Assembly: GCA_963989385.1 (NCBI GenBank)
Contig: OZ022510.1
Coordinates: 30,013,448 to 30,077,447, forward strand
Reading direction: 5' to 3'
From: Ctena decussata
Lineage: Eukaryota > Mollusca > Bivalvia > Lucinida > Lucinidae
DNA: 64,000 nt
The translations under genes and the position numbers were made by a program. The notes beneath the pieces were generated by a model. It saw nothing but the letters and a program-made list of their open reading frames with translations, had not been told where the DNA came from and did not search any database. The first letter of the stretch is position 1. The number at the start of each line of letters is the position of its first letter. Positions 20,943 to 32,663 of the stretch are shown here, in pieces.

Positions 20943-22632
20943 AGCTCACCTGAGCCGAAGGCTCACAGGCGAGCTTAAGTTAGGCAGGCATCCGTCGTCC
21001 GTCCGTCGTCTGTCTGTCGTCCGTCAACACTTTCAAACGACATCTCCTCTGAAACTACAAGGCCCATTGTTACCAAATATCATGTATGGCATCTAGAGGC
21101 AGGGAGAACCAATTATACTGTTTTTTATCGCTCAAGAACTTTGGTTGCTATGGCAACTTAAATTTTGCATTGACTTGTATGGGGAAAATTGAAAATTTGC
21201 ATTTATTGCTATGTCACTGCAGATATTTTCACAAAAGCTTTATAGAAATGTTCCTTGAGTAGTCCTCTATCAACCACATGAAATTTATGTAGATTGCACA
21301 ATGTGGCTGGTTGCTATGGCAACCGAAAAGTTAAAAATAAAAAATATATTAAAAAAATCATCTCATCAGAACCAATAAAGCTCAAACTTCACAGTAAAGA
21401 TCTTAGTACTAGCTTCTATAAAAGTAAGGTTTTTCCTGGCAGTTTGGTTGCTATGGGAACTTAAAGTTACCACTGACTCAAAATGGCAAAATAGAAAATT
21501 TGCATTTATTGCCATGCCACAACAGATATTTTGAAAAAACTTTCATAGAAATGTACGTTGAGAAGTCTTTAAACAGCCTTGTTAAATTTATGCAAATTGC
21601 GCAATTTGGCTGGTTGCCATTCCAACCGAATAGTTAAAAATAGAAAAATATTAAAAAGTCACTTCCGCAGAAACTGTGTGGCCACTAAAGCTCAAGCTGT
21701 ATAAAAAGAACCATAGTACTAGCCACTATAGAATTACTGTTTTTTATGGCAATTACTCAAGCAGTTTGGTTGCTATTGCAACTAAGGGTTTTCATTGGCT
21801 TATAATGGGGAAAATGGAAATTGGCAATTTTTGGCTGTCTCACTTCTTGTATTTAGATTTTCTTTCTACAGAAATGTTTCTTGAATAGTCCTCTATGTTT
21901 CATGTGAATTTTCTCCAAATCGCTGAATTTGATTGGTTGCCATGGCAAAATATAGGGTAAATTTTCGAAAAAAAAAGAAAAAATGAAAAAAATCTTTTGC
22001 TCAGAAGCCATATTGGGGATGAAGCTGATATTGTGCAAACATGTTGATTACATTTTTTTGTTTTTTCTTCCAACCCCATAAGAACTTTGGTTGCTAAGGC
22101 AACTTATGGTTTCCATTGACTTATAATGGGAAAAGTGAAGCCATGAGGAGGATGAAGCTGATACTTTGCATACATATTAATAACATTGGACTCTACCTAA
22201 AGTATATTTCATATTATCATTGCCCATGTGAACTGGCTGCTATGGCAACTTAGAGTTTCCACAGACTTACAATGGGGAAAGTGGACATTTGGTACTTATT
22301 TCTGTGTTACTGCAGATAGTTTGACAAAGGCTTTACAGAAATGTTCCTAGAGTAGTCCTCTGTCAGTCATATGAATTTTGCCCAAAGACCCGCCTTTGAT
22401 TAATTGCCATTGTAACTGAAAGGACAAATTTTCAATTTGTGCATTTTTTTGTTGCCAAAGATCTTCTTCTCAGAAGGCATTAAGGGGGATAAAGCTTATT
22501 TTTTGCATAAATGTTTGTGATATTATCCTCTACGTAAATGGTGTGTTTTATTGCTGTTGTTGTTGTGGCAACTTAGTTTTTCCAACATAACCTCAGTGCT
22601 CAGGTGAGCGATATAGGGCCATTGACCCTCTG
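20943..22632 (+). mobile_element. Long pearl-like repeat with CTCACCTGAGC end
   Basis: Starts AGCTCACCTGAGCCGAAGGC with a GTCCGTCCGTCGTC tract just inside (20997-21028). It ends CTCAGGTGAGCGATATAGGG, then GACCCTCTGTTTTTT, so its two ends are complementary (CTCACCTGAG and CTCAGGTGAG). The core is built of units of about 300 bp, each with two related halves (TTGCATTTATTGC at 21197 and 21498). The same ends occur at 31657, 41619 and 63773. No protein is encoded. Confidence 0.7.
21143..22571. promoter_or_regulatory. Phased array of ten X-box-like palindromes
   Basis: GGTTGCTATGGCAAC or a close variant occurs at 21143, 21309, 21446, 21612, 21768, 21935, 22089, 22235, 22402 and about 22557, a mean spacing of 157 bp. 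The best copy, at 21936, reads GTTGCCATGGCAA. From established knowledge, this fits the RFX-family X-box (GTNRCC followed by RGYAAC). That the array is ever bound is inference only; it is part of a repeat. Confidence 0.45.
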
Positions 22633-22922
22633 TTTTTTTTGTACCCATGAGTAGGTTCAAGAGGGGCAAGAAAGGAAATAGTTTCACACAACTGTAGATG
22701 GTGGATGGTCTAGTTTATTGTTTCCAGAGATATTTCGTTGAAAATTTATCAGTTTTAGGAAAGAGCTGCCTCACGACGAGCAAGGTTAGAAAAAAAAACA
22801 GATCAAAACGCACACCTGTGCAATAAATGTGGCTTTCTTCATTACTTCAACAATTTATCTAGCCAACGAAATGCGTTCTTTTAGTAGACCCATGGAAGCT
22901 CAGCCTAGTTTTATTTTTACAA

Positions 22923-23001
22923 CATGAGCCAAAGTATTATAATCTCTGTGAGCCAAAGTAATATAAGCTGTGACAGACAGCCTATATCACTTTGGCTCAT
23001 G
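22923..23001. repeat. Imperfect palindrome with CATGAGCCAAAG ends
   Basis: CATGAGCCAAAGT at 22923 is matched by ACTTTGGCTCATG ending at 23001. GAGCCAAAGTAATATA also lies inside, so the motif occurs three times. Confidence 0.65.
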
Positions 23002-23483
23002 TTTTTAGCTATTAGGATTCATTTAAATTATATTCGGTCATAAATCTGACAAGTTTGACATAAATAAAATTGTACAATATTGTGTTTCGTAAATATATTT
23101 CTAGAATAATCGTGCTTCTTGATGTTTATCAGTGTTATTTGCTTGTATATGAGCGTCTGTTTCACCTTATATGACAGCAGCACATGCGTTTAGCTATTAT
23201 TATTCATACACATTATTTTTGGCATTTATAAGGACCTGTTTGCCCTTATGTGTATACTAATAATAAATGCAAAGAAACAATATCTGCTGGTTACTACTTG
23301 CGACCACCTGGTCACATCTGTTTTGGGATACATGTCTGTGTACGTAACTATTTCGGATTTGTCGATATTTGTATGTGTTATATGTTTGGATTTATGACTT
23401 TGGTAGGTTGACCAAAGGCGGCAATTCTTATTTGGTCCTTCTTGTTTTTGTGTGTTGTTTGATGCTTGGAATGTTATTGATAT
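23002..23483. other. Unassigned
   Basis: Nothing recognised. Confidence 0.4.
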
Positions 23484-24292
23484 ACTCGTATCCGAGTAGA
23501 TCTCGTCAGCTAGTAGTTCTCGTCATTCTGCTTAAAACGAGTTTTTCGCGTATTTTTTCTTCACTTCAACTGCCTTAATCCTAAGTTTATGATACATTTG
23601 GTCAAACTAGTGCAAAAACTCATCAAGATATCGAGCTGTGTATATATAAATGCCGATTTTTCTCTTTTGGATTCGCAAAGTCGCGTGATTACGTCAGGGG
23701 CATTCACGTGAGCACGTTCAAGCCACGTGCTGACCTCTCTTAATTGGGTCAGTTTTTTCAATATTGTGTCTACTTTGCAAACAAATTCCGAATGTAAGTC
23801 AACATTGCAGGAAAAACACAAAAATATTAAAATAGCAAACCTGACCCAGTCATCATTTATCGTTTTCAGCAGCCTCGTGAACAAGACAAACTCTTCGTCT
23901 CAGTTTTGTGTTTGTTTTCGTCTACTGTGACCTCATTAAAAAAATTGAGCGCATTCGGCACACGAACGGACTTTGTTACATGAATAAGATGTCAAAAATC
24001 ATTATAAAGGAACAACAGTAAAATGGGTTTTATATTTATTTTAAAATCGAGCTCAAAAGCAACATGACGAGAACTGCTTCTGTACGTGACTTTGTCTGTG
24101 CGTGATAGCATATCAAATAATGATCGCTCCCTCAGGTTCCTTTCTATAAATAAATTCATGACGTGTGTGTCGAAACCAGAGTTATTAGGTACACAATACA
24201 TAACTACCGCAAACTGAAAGAAAACCTGCTTGTTTGGGGGAAAACAGGAAATTGTTAGTAAAAAATGACGAGAACTACTCGGATACGAGTAG
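23484..24292. mobile_element. Possible 0.8-kb element with inverted ends
   Basis: ACTCGTATCCGAGTAG followed by TTCTCGTCAT on the left (the left end has about 17 extra bases between the two blocks) is inverted at 24263-24292 as ATGACGAGAACTACTCGGAT and then ACGAGTAG. A further ATGACGAGAACTGCTTC lies inside at about 24063. A 107-codon minus-strand frame (23561-23884) has no recognisable domain. Target duplications are not evident, so the borders are tentative. Confidence 0.45.
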
Positions 24293-25925
24293 TGTGTCTG
24301 ATGTTAAGGATAGTCATACAATAAAGCAATAGAAAATAGGTAAAAATAGTTGTTTAATGTTCTTTCGTTTTTAGAGTGTGCCAAAATAGATGATTTCATC
24401 GGTATGATATGTGGGTAGTAATTGTTATGGTTGGGTTGAACAATTAAGTGTCTGATAAACCAACGCAGATCGATGGGTGAGGGATGTTTTCGACCACCAA
24501 TCGCTTAAAGCCCCCCTCCTCCCCCCTCCAGTATTAACATTACTGGCCGACCCAAGGCGACACTTCTGTTTGGATTCTTCTTTGGTATTATAAATGTTGT
24601 TTGTTATTATGTCTGTTATTGATATATTATTTGTGATGTTAAGACTAGCCCGGTGACCACCTACATGGGAAATAGCTGTCTGTTCACATGGCTGCCACTG
24701 ATGATGACTTGGCAGGTGACTAAATTTGTGTTGTCTACTTGGGAGGAAGAGTGTAATGGATTTTACAGATACCAAATTTTCAACATTAGTTCTGATATTG
24801 AAAAAAGTACATGACAAATTTTGGTTCTCAAAGAGATTTCCTATCTAGAATTATTGGTACATAACAGGAATGAAGTTGCTAATCAAATCACCGTAATGTA
24901 ACAAAGCTGAGAGTTCGTGGTATACTCTGCGGCCATTGCCAGCCAGAGGAAAGAGAGAACCACGGCTGGCCAGAACAAGTAACTAGTATCAGACACCAAC
25001 CCATTTCTGAAAGGGTCTAGGTCGGGCCGTCATCGCGTCTGACACTCGACAATCTTTCGTCCAGTTAAGAAGAAACTTAAAGTGAATACAGCTACCGTGC
25101 TAGGGTTAGAAATAGGTACTGTCACAATGCATTTAAGCTAAACCATATCCGTGTGAAGTATTTGCAGTTTGCATATTAATTTGCCGGTTTGGGTACACTA
25201 TTTTTCCAGCGCGGTGCTTCAGAATCATTGAAACCATCATATGTACATTAAATTTCTAGAATATTTAGTCTGTAAGAAAACACTTTCCCTAAGTAAGAGT
25301 AAATACTCCGGCCAAATCGTAGTTACTCTAAAATGAACTTGACTGTATGCAGAAAATATAAGATTGCGTTTGGTTCTTTGTTATGCAAGCAATAATTTTA
25401 AGAATCATTTAAGAAACATGAACTAATTTATATAGTTTAAAGATAAATATTAGCTTATGAAGTAGTTCTGCACACTGCTTCTATATAATATAATCAAAAT
25501 GAAAAAGTTGAAAACAGTGTATGATTTTGTATGCCTGCAAAGGAATTATTCTTTAAATGCAAGTAATTCTATGCGTAAATGCAGTCTCCTAAATTCCATC
25601 CAACTGAATATTCTGTGACAATAATGTGTACAATCAGTAGAGAGTAAACTAGAACCAGTCAGCAGTGGCTTGCACATTCCTCCAGCTAGCACCACCGCCT
25701 GTTGAAATTAAACTTTTTGCAATGGACAGACAGAAATAATCCATCCCAGTAGCAGACTTAGGCAAACTAAATTTCGGAAATATAAGGAAAGAAAAAAGAA
25801 AAAAAAAGAATAAGAAAACACATTCAAAACATAGCTCTACTGCAGGACTTACAAATTGCTGAGTCACAGTAGGGCAAGGGTCTACTGTGCTTGCAGTAAT
25901 TGCGGGTTGTTTGGATTGTTTTTCT
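24293..25925. other. Unassigned
   Basis: No supported gene. A 130-codon minus-strand frame at 24425-24817 is among the longest in the window but matches no family I recognise and has a low-complexity Asn/Ile/Thr stretch. Confidence 0.35.
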
Positions 25926-26005
25926 CTCTTTCTCGCTCTCTAGGAGTCGGCCTTTTATAGACTGAAGTACCGCCTCAAAGGCCCGTTAGACCCAAAGCAG
26001 CCAAC
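25926..26005 (+). repeat. Short dispersed repeat M, copy 3
   Basis: CTCTAGGAGTCGGCC, then TATAGACTGAAGTACCGCCT and CAAAGGCCCGTTAGACCC; same order as the other M copies, after a CT-rich lead. Confidence 0.55.
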
Positions 26006-26909
26006 CGACAGATATCTAAGTCACTCTGTGACCTATAATTTATATGAGCTGCAACTTAAGTCTTAACTAGACATCGACAATTCCGTAAAGTGCAAACGTA
26101 AACAAAGTCACCTTAAAGGAGATTCTGTAAAAGACTGTTGAATTCTTATGCAAAATGTTGCAGAAAACTGTACATTTGTGGCCTTGGCCTGAGGTCAGCA
26201 CCATCTGTATCAACATAAGAGTAAACCTAGTTTCTTATATTTTTGGCTTGTGCATTTGTACATGGCAGAATTAAGTACACAAATGCAGGTATGTGCGATT
26301 GTCAGATCCTATTTCTAGGTAGCAACATTTATTTTAATTTACCCCTTTACCATACCGTTCTGTGTCAAGAAATCCTATCCGTAACGGTAATGAGCAAAGT
26401 TTAACGTAATGTAAAACGACAATTATTGTGGTTAACCTATAAAATTAATCTTTTCATACGTTATTTTAATTTGCACCTGATACGTTCAGCATCATCTGCA
26501 AGATTAGATCACGTGTCATAATAGATCTCCACATAGCTGGCAAACACCTGCTAGAAACACTTTAGATGATTTTAGAAATAACTTATTGCTAATGGCGCAT
26601 TAAATAATGAACTGCAAATGAATTGCAACTTTACCCAAACCAAGTTCGTTTTACCTGCTACATGCATTTTTAAAACGAATGTTTATAGTAGGTTTAATCG
26701 TATGCGTAATTCAGGGATAGTTATGAAGTTGGGCGGCGCACTATATTTACTTGTCTGCGGTTTGCTCGTCGGAGTTTAGCTGGTAGTTTGTTTTGCTCTA
26801 GATTTATAGAGTCAATGGTTCTGTTAAGCTGTTGCTTTTTACCATTATTACATGTACGCGAGTTCCGCGAAGTCGTTTTAAGCTGTGCTACCGACGGGTA
26901 TTGAGTGTT
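26006..26909. other. Unassigned
   Basis: Nothing recognised apart from the palindrome that follows. Confidence 0.4.
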
Positions 26910-26976
26910 GCTATCTTCGATCATCCGGTTGGGTTTGCAGATTACCTGCGAACCCAACCGAATAATCGAAGATAGC
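26910..26976. repeat. 67-bp palindrome
   Basis: GCTATCTTCGATCATCCGGT is inverted as ACCGAATAATCGAAGATAGC, with GGGTT/AACCC and GCAG/CTGC continuing inward. It forms a stem of about 30 bp with three mismatches. Confidence 0.8.
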
Positions 26977-27190
26977 ATTTGTTCTGATGTAAGCCTCATG
27001 CAATAATAAAATATAGAGAAAAGGCAAAATTAAATATTTTGTATGTCTTATATTTATTTACGCCGGACTTGAGCCCGGCTTACCTATTTGAGGTTGACTT
27101 TTTAAATCGTCGATGTATTTTGGACCTTTTTTCAAGTTTTCTTCTGGATTTTGAGGCCAAGAGTGGGGCTAACAAATGTTATTATAGCAT

Positions 27191-27572
27191 TAAAATCTAA
27201 AAAAAAGTTCCTTCAAGAGCAGAGAATACATACAGAAGTAGGAACATGGGCCAGACTACGTAGTTTCGGCTAATAAAGCCTCGTCAGTGACCCTGACAAT
27301 ATCTGGTAACGAAACCAGAAAAAAAGCATACTGTAATTTCTTAAGTTTAATTGGGCAGTCGATTCAAAGACTGATTAATTTCAAAAGGATCCAAATAGTT
27401 AAAAATACGATGATCTAGAATAATAGTCTAAATCGATCTCAAATTTTAGATTTCTCAGAATCTATCCTCTGATCTCAAAGGATGTAAATAAAATATAATC
27501 TGCACTATGGATGATGTACGGGGAGACTTTTTACGGCCGCCACACGGCACAACACCAGCTGCAGTGAGGTCA
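27191..27572 (+). repeat. Dispersed repeat K, copy 1
   Basis: Aligns over its full 380 bp with 57521-57900: TTCAAGAGCAGAGAATACAT, CTACGTAGTTTCGGCTAATA, GGGCAGTCGATTCAAAGACT, GATGTACGGGGAGAC, and CAACACCAGCTGCAGTGA. The element type is not recognised; no clear pol III boxes or TIRs. Confidence 0.75.
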
Positions 27573-27881
27573 TTGCTGCTATGGTGAGGAGCAGGAAAAC
27601 CAAAATGATAAGTTGGTAACTGTAATTGTGGTTACACACGTTTTGCAGGATTTAAACTGATAAAATTTTCCTTGAAATTGCCCAATTCGACAATTATCAA
27701 AATATAAAATAAAAGCATTAGAAAAGGCAGATTTGGAGCTACAATGACAATCCAGAGCGGTAACGAATCTTATAATGTTAATAATTGAAAACGAAATAAT
27801 ATTATGTATATATCTGTTGATGTCATGACTAGGAACAGGGAACACTTTGATGAGCTGGTTTATAGGATTGTGCAACTCCGA

Positions 27882-28085
27882 TTACTGTAGAATCGTTTTT
27901 GCTGAATTCGAAGACATGGAGACATGGCCTAACCACTTAAGTTTCAGTTTCTTGATCAGGGTCAGGAGTTTCATCATATTTTCCAGTGGCTGCTTGGACC
28001 TTTCTGCGAACCTCCTCATATGTTATATGGTCCTTGTACGAAATGTTCAATAAACTTTGGTAGTATCTCATCTCTAAGGCCTGCG
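27882..28085 (-). pseudogene. LINE ORF2 C-terminal fragment, frameshifted
   Basis: On the minus strand, ALEMRYYQSLLNISYKDH is followed by ITYEEVRRKVQAATGKYDE. One extra base near 27975 then throws the frame. In the shifted frame it continues LLTLIKKLKLKWLGHVSMSS and NSAKTILQ, ending at TAA (27882-27884). Established: an L-NISY-DH ... KWxGHV ... AKTILQ order is typical of the segment after the RT domain in many animal LINE ORF2 proteins. The frame upstream of 28085 is not similar, so only the 3' part was inserted or kept. Probably the same LINE family as 17110-17545 and 34057-34196. Confidence 0.85.
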
Positions 28086-28370
28086 TTTTTTGTGTCTTAA
28101 AAAGTTTTAAATACTTGAATTTACTACTCTTTTTTCTGTAAACGACCAATACAACTGCAGGAAAAAGTGTAAAATCCCTAGTGCTATAATTGTCATCACG
28201 TTTATATATATACAACATTAAACAGGTACCGATGTCTTTTAACATATTATATGACTGAACAGTGGTGGAGTTAAGTACTCAGAAATACAATGTATGTATA
28301 AATTATCGAATGAACCTGGAAATTCGTATTGTCTTACTCAATGACTTATTTACATTTTTTCAATTCATGA

Positions 28371-28887
28371 TATTCCTCGATTTTCTTTCGTTGACTGGGC
28401 GGTGCTTATTTCTAGCCTTACCTTCGGCGAGTGTATTTTCTAAAAAAGGTATAAGGCTGTAATGATTTTATGCTCTCTCGCGCAGTACAAAGCTCACCTT
28501 TACAAAAGGCATGGAATGATCAAAGATTGCAAAACAATCTTCTTTTTTCCTTCTTTCAACCCAGTATACATACATCGTCTTAACAACAATGTGACGACGT
28601 AGATGCAACATTTTGATGTTGGAACAACCTTGCATATACGTCAATAAAGCGTCAAAACGTTGAATCGACGTTCTTTCGACGTTTATTCGACGTAGTGTGC
28701 CTCCACGAACTGTTTTATCATTTGTGATGACCTATAGCGTTTACTATGCATTTTAAATCTGACAATTATGCGTAACATCTCATGAGCATGCTACTTTACC
28801 GATTTTTCACGTGGACTGTTCGATTTTGACATTTAATGGCAAGCCATTAACAGCTCCGCCCAGTCAACGCAAGGAAATCGAGGAATA
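28371..28887. mobile_element. 517-bp element with ~32-bp inverted ends
   Basis: TATTCCTCGATTTTCTTTCG followed by TTGACTGGGCGG at the left is inverted at the right as CCGCCCAGTCAACG then CAAGGAAATCGAGGAATA, with about two mismatches over 32. The centre contains repeated CGACGT motifs (TCGACGTTCTTTCGACGTTT near 28662) and no convincing coding frame. It is a MITE-type element; no clear target duplication was identified. Confidence 0.75.
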
Positions 28888-29263
28888 CTTGACTGACACT
28901 TATATCAGAAGAAAAATCTCACTGCAGTCATTCACCAGTTCCACAGATCTATGTCACCGCATTTACTTGATTTTATAAACCTGGGTTTTTAGCTCTCTAA
29001 AATGACCCCAAATATCAAATACGTCCTATAAACTTCTGGTTAAAGACGGACGTTTACCTGAATCCAATATTTCTCCGTAGACAGCTCTAGATATATACGT
29101 GGTCTGTCTTCTTGAACTCAATGGTTTCTATATCTGATACCAAGGTTTCTAAGCTTCTTCGAGTTTTACATGTTTTTTTTTTTTTTCATAACGTTTACCC
29201 TTAAGAAGCATATTAATAATAGTTCACTTTGCAAGTACTATAGCGTGTGGCATAAACACGATG

Positions 29264-29513
29264 TCATATGACGTTACTGTTTTTTAGTGGCTAGCTTTAT
29301 TTCACACACTCATATGACCATAAATTTACGTGTGTTAACACTGGGTCACCTGCGCGTAACGTCATGATACTGCCAGTGGCTAACTTTTCTGCTAAAAAGT
29401 GTAAGCTTTTCCGGCGAAGAAATTCCATTTCAACTGGCGTACATGTATGATAAAACAAATGGTATACACAAGGCAAATCTATATGAAATAACCATGCGTG
29501 TAAGATCTTAAAT
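29264..29513 (-). mobile_element. Family A MITE, decayed copy 3
   Basis: Begins GTCATATGACGTTACTG and ends ATAACCATGCGTGTAAGATC. It keeps the ATATGACCATAAATTTACGTG-like inner block, but the hairpin arms are badly eroded. Confidence 0.55.
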
Positions 29514-30297
29514 ATTGCAAAGGTATTCAATAGCTGATCTGATTTTAATTTCAGTATTCTGATACAAACCAAAGCCTGACCATCCGCACGAATCTAAGAT
29601 TTTGCTGTCGGGATATCAAAATACCATAATACCTCCATCAATCAAATATTTCTGGAGGGTATTTTAATTCTTTAAACATAGCTTGAAGTTTGAAACGTAT
29701 GCAATGTTTGGCAAGGTTCCTGTCAATATCCAACTGCTGAATAATGTATAGTGATAAGAAATGTTTCAGATCATAAAATATTCATAACGCCTTACAATAG
29801 ATGACATGTTACAAATTGTCGAGAGAAATAATATGACGCTGTATTTTAAACACGTCAAGGACACTAGATGTCTGGAACCGGTGCAGATCCAAACCAGTCC
29901 GGAATTCTAAGAAGCCTAGCTCTAGCAAAGCTCTGTAGATGCACAGCACAGAATAGTTTACACAATTGTTTGCATTTACCTTAAGCACCTTTTCCGCCTG
30001 TGCAGCTCTAATGGATACATGTATATGTAATTATAAAATAATTTTTGGTTACTTCTTTACTTTCACAATACATCTTGCTATATTATATTCAAAAGCTTTT
30101 TTAAATACTGGCAGTCATATACATTAAATGATAGTTGGAAAAACGAACAGTCTTTTTCAAGTACATGTACTAAATGAAGTAACAATTATAGCGACCTGTA
30201 GCGTATTTAGATACCAATAAACCATGTGTTTTTCTTCTTCTTCTTTTTCAAGATTTTAATAAGATCAATAATTAGTAAACACCTTTCGACTTCATTT
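29514..30297. other. Unassigned
   Basis: No gene. A small hairpin (AATACCTCC with GGAGGGTATTTT) lies at about 29619-29667. Confidence 0.4.
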
Positions 30298-30351
30298 TTA
30301 TACCCCGCCACACTTTAGTGGCGGGGTATTATGTTATACCTTTCGGTGTCT

Positions 30352-30385
30352 GTCCGTCCGTCCGTCCGTCCGTCCGTCCGTCCGT
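30352..30385. repeat. (GTCC)n microsatellite
   Basis: About eight GTCC repeats directly inside the element's 5' hairpin, the (ACGG)n tract of pearl-type elements read on the other strand. Confidence 0.9.
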
Positions 30386-30558
30386 GCTCACCATTTCCGA
30401 TCGATAACTTGAGTATTTATTCACGGAATTTTTTCAAATTTTGCATACATATTGTTATCGGCGATGAGTGGTATGGGATTGTTAATGGGCAAAATCCGTC
30501 CATTTTTAACGGAGTTACTGCCCTTTTTCGTATTGGAAAAATGGTTTCTGGCCTGTTA

Positions 30559-31370
30559 TTCCTTTACTGTTCATAATATCTGAATGAAACTTCACAGATA
30601 TGTTGCACATCAAAGGTTACATATTGTGACTAAGGACCGTCACTCTGACCTTCCCAGTTTGTGAGTTATCCGCCCTTGATAGGTCTGAAAAAAGGTTTTT
30701 GACCTATTGTTCCTTTACTATATGGAATATCTGAATATAACTTTACAGATATGTTTCACATCAAAGGTAACATATTGTGACTAAGAACCGTCACTCTTAC
30801 CTTTCCCGTTTGTGAGTTATCCGCCCTTGATTGAATTAAAAAATGTTTTTTACCCGTAGTTCCTTTACTATGTGGAATATTTAAATGAAACTTTACAGAT
30901 ATGTTTCACATCAAAGGTTACATACTGTGACAAAGAACCATCACTCTTACCTTTCCAGTTCATGAGTTATCTGCCCTTGATAGGTCCGAAAAATGGTTTT
31001 TGACCTGTAGTTCCCTTTCTATATGGAATATCTGAATAAAACTTCACAGATATGTTTCACATCAAAGGCTTCATATAGTGACTAGGAACTGTCACTCTGA
31101 TCTTTCCGGTTTGTGAGTTATCCGCCCTTGATTGATCTGAAAAACGTTTTTTTATCTGTAGTTCCTTTACTATATGGAATATCTGAACGAAACTTCATAG
31201 GTATGTTTCACATCAAAGGTTACATATTGTGACAAAGAACCATCACTCTTACCTTTCCAGTTAATGAGTATTCCCCCTTGATAGATCTGAAAAATGTTTT
31301 TTGACTTGTAGTTCCTATACTATATGGAATATCTGAATGAAACTTCACTGATATGTTTAACACCATAGAA
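30559..31370 (+). repeat. Tandem repeat, ~151-bp unit
   Basis: TTCCTTTACTATATGGAATA and its variants recur at about 30559, 30711, 30862, 31013, 31163 and 31313. Each unit also carries CATCAAAGGTTACATATTGT and GTGAGTTATCCGCCCTTGAT. Confidence 0.85.
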
Positions 31371-31656
31371 TAGGAAACAGAGTCTCTCAGCTCAAAGAAA
31401 TGCTTTACAGCCTGATCTAAATCTACACTGGTCAGAATGCTCCACGTTGTTGGGTGGTTTATATTAATATTTATTTACAGTAAGGACATCATATCTCTGT
31501 CTATCTCAGTTCTGTGGCTCTTTAGCTATTATATATCTCAAAAAATAAGTTAGGATGCACAGCAGTGGCGGGGTATCATGCAGTGCCTGCGGTGCTTTTA
31601 TTCAGATTATCATAAAATTCAATCGAAAATATTGAAGCTTAAGTCCGTTCAAATTT

Positions 31657-32546
31657 GAGCTCACCTGAGCATAAAAAATGATCGGCATTTGGCCGTTGTC
31701 CGTCAGTTCGTCGTCAACCTTTGCTTTAAACGACCTCTTCTCCAAACCGCCAAACCTGAAGGACGGATTTTAAAATAATTTTACAGGAATGTTTCTGAGT
31801 GAACCTCTGCTAAGTTGGCTCAAACAGTTTTGCTCCGTTGCGGAAAATGGCTGCCAAAGCTATAAATAGAAAAAAAGATAAAAAAAACTTTAAATGATTC
31901 TCCTTCTAAACTGATGGACGGATTTTGAAATAATTTCCCGGGAATGTTGCATGGATAATCCTTCACCGAAATTGCTATTTTAAAAACTGTTCAGCTCAAA
32001 TGAGAAAGATGGCCACCAGAGCTAAAAATATGAAAAGAACTAAACTAAACGTAAAACAGTAAAAAACAACAACGGCTTCTCCTAAACAGGTGGACGGATT
32101 TTGCCATTATTTCCCAGGAATGTTCCTTGGGTGATCCTCTACGGGTAGACAGATTTTGAAATTATCTCACAGGAATTTACTTGGGTGACCCTCTACCACA
32201 ATTGCTCAACTGTTCCCCTCCACCTTCCACCAAAAATGTTCGAATTTGTCCGCTGAAATGGATGACACTAGAGCTTAAAAAAGAAGATAAAATGTAACGA
32301 TGTTTCTTCCTCAACTAATGGATAGTTTTCAAAATAAGTTAGATTTCATAAAAGTGTTCTTTTTCCGTCGTCCTCTACATATTTGAAGTAGTGGATAGGT
32401 GTCCGTTTTGTGTGACCCATGACCAGGATTATTAATCCTATATCGGAAGGTAGATAAACAGCACAACAAGGAGAATGCATTTTATATTACCTACTATACA
32501 GTATGGATCAAATGAGCGTTCCAGGACCATTATGACCCTCTTGTTT
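31657..32546 (+). mobile_element. Diverged CTCACCTGAGC-type repeat
   Basis: Starts GAGCTCACCTGAGCATAAAA, with GTTGTCCGTCAGTTCGTCGT just inside. It ends AATGAGCGTTCCAGGACC then ATGACCCTCTTG. Internal units carry GGACGGATTTTGAAATAATT (31763, 31915, 32092 and 32145). Related to 20943 and 41619 by its ends. Confidence 0.65.
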
Positions 32547-32663
32547 CCGTATTGCTTGGTCTACGCAGCAATTGACTTATAAGCATAATGAGATATTGTA
32601 GTTTTGATGGCACCATTTAGCAACTATCATGGCATAGGATCTTACTATGGTTGAATGTATATG

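Larger units (their letters stand above)
30301..31598 (+). mobile_element. Pearl-like element with CCCCGCCAC hairpin end
   Basis: A perfect terminal hairpin at 30301-30328 (TACCCCGCCAC ... GTGGCGGGGTA) is followed by (GTCC)n and a six-unit tandem core. The end is AGTGGCGGGGTATCATGCAG near 31562-31581. This is the order described for bivalve pearl elements. The terminal motif matches 1775-4115 and the fragment at 56785. Confidence 0.75.

Noticed and set aside
24425..24817. 130-codon minus-strand ORF as a gene
   Set aside because: No recognisable domain, a low-complexity stretch in the middle, and no supporting splice or neighbour evidence.
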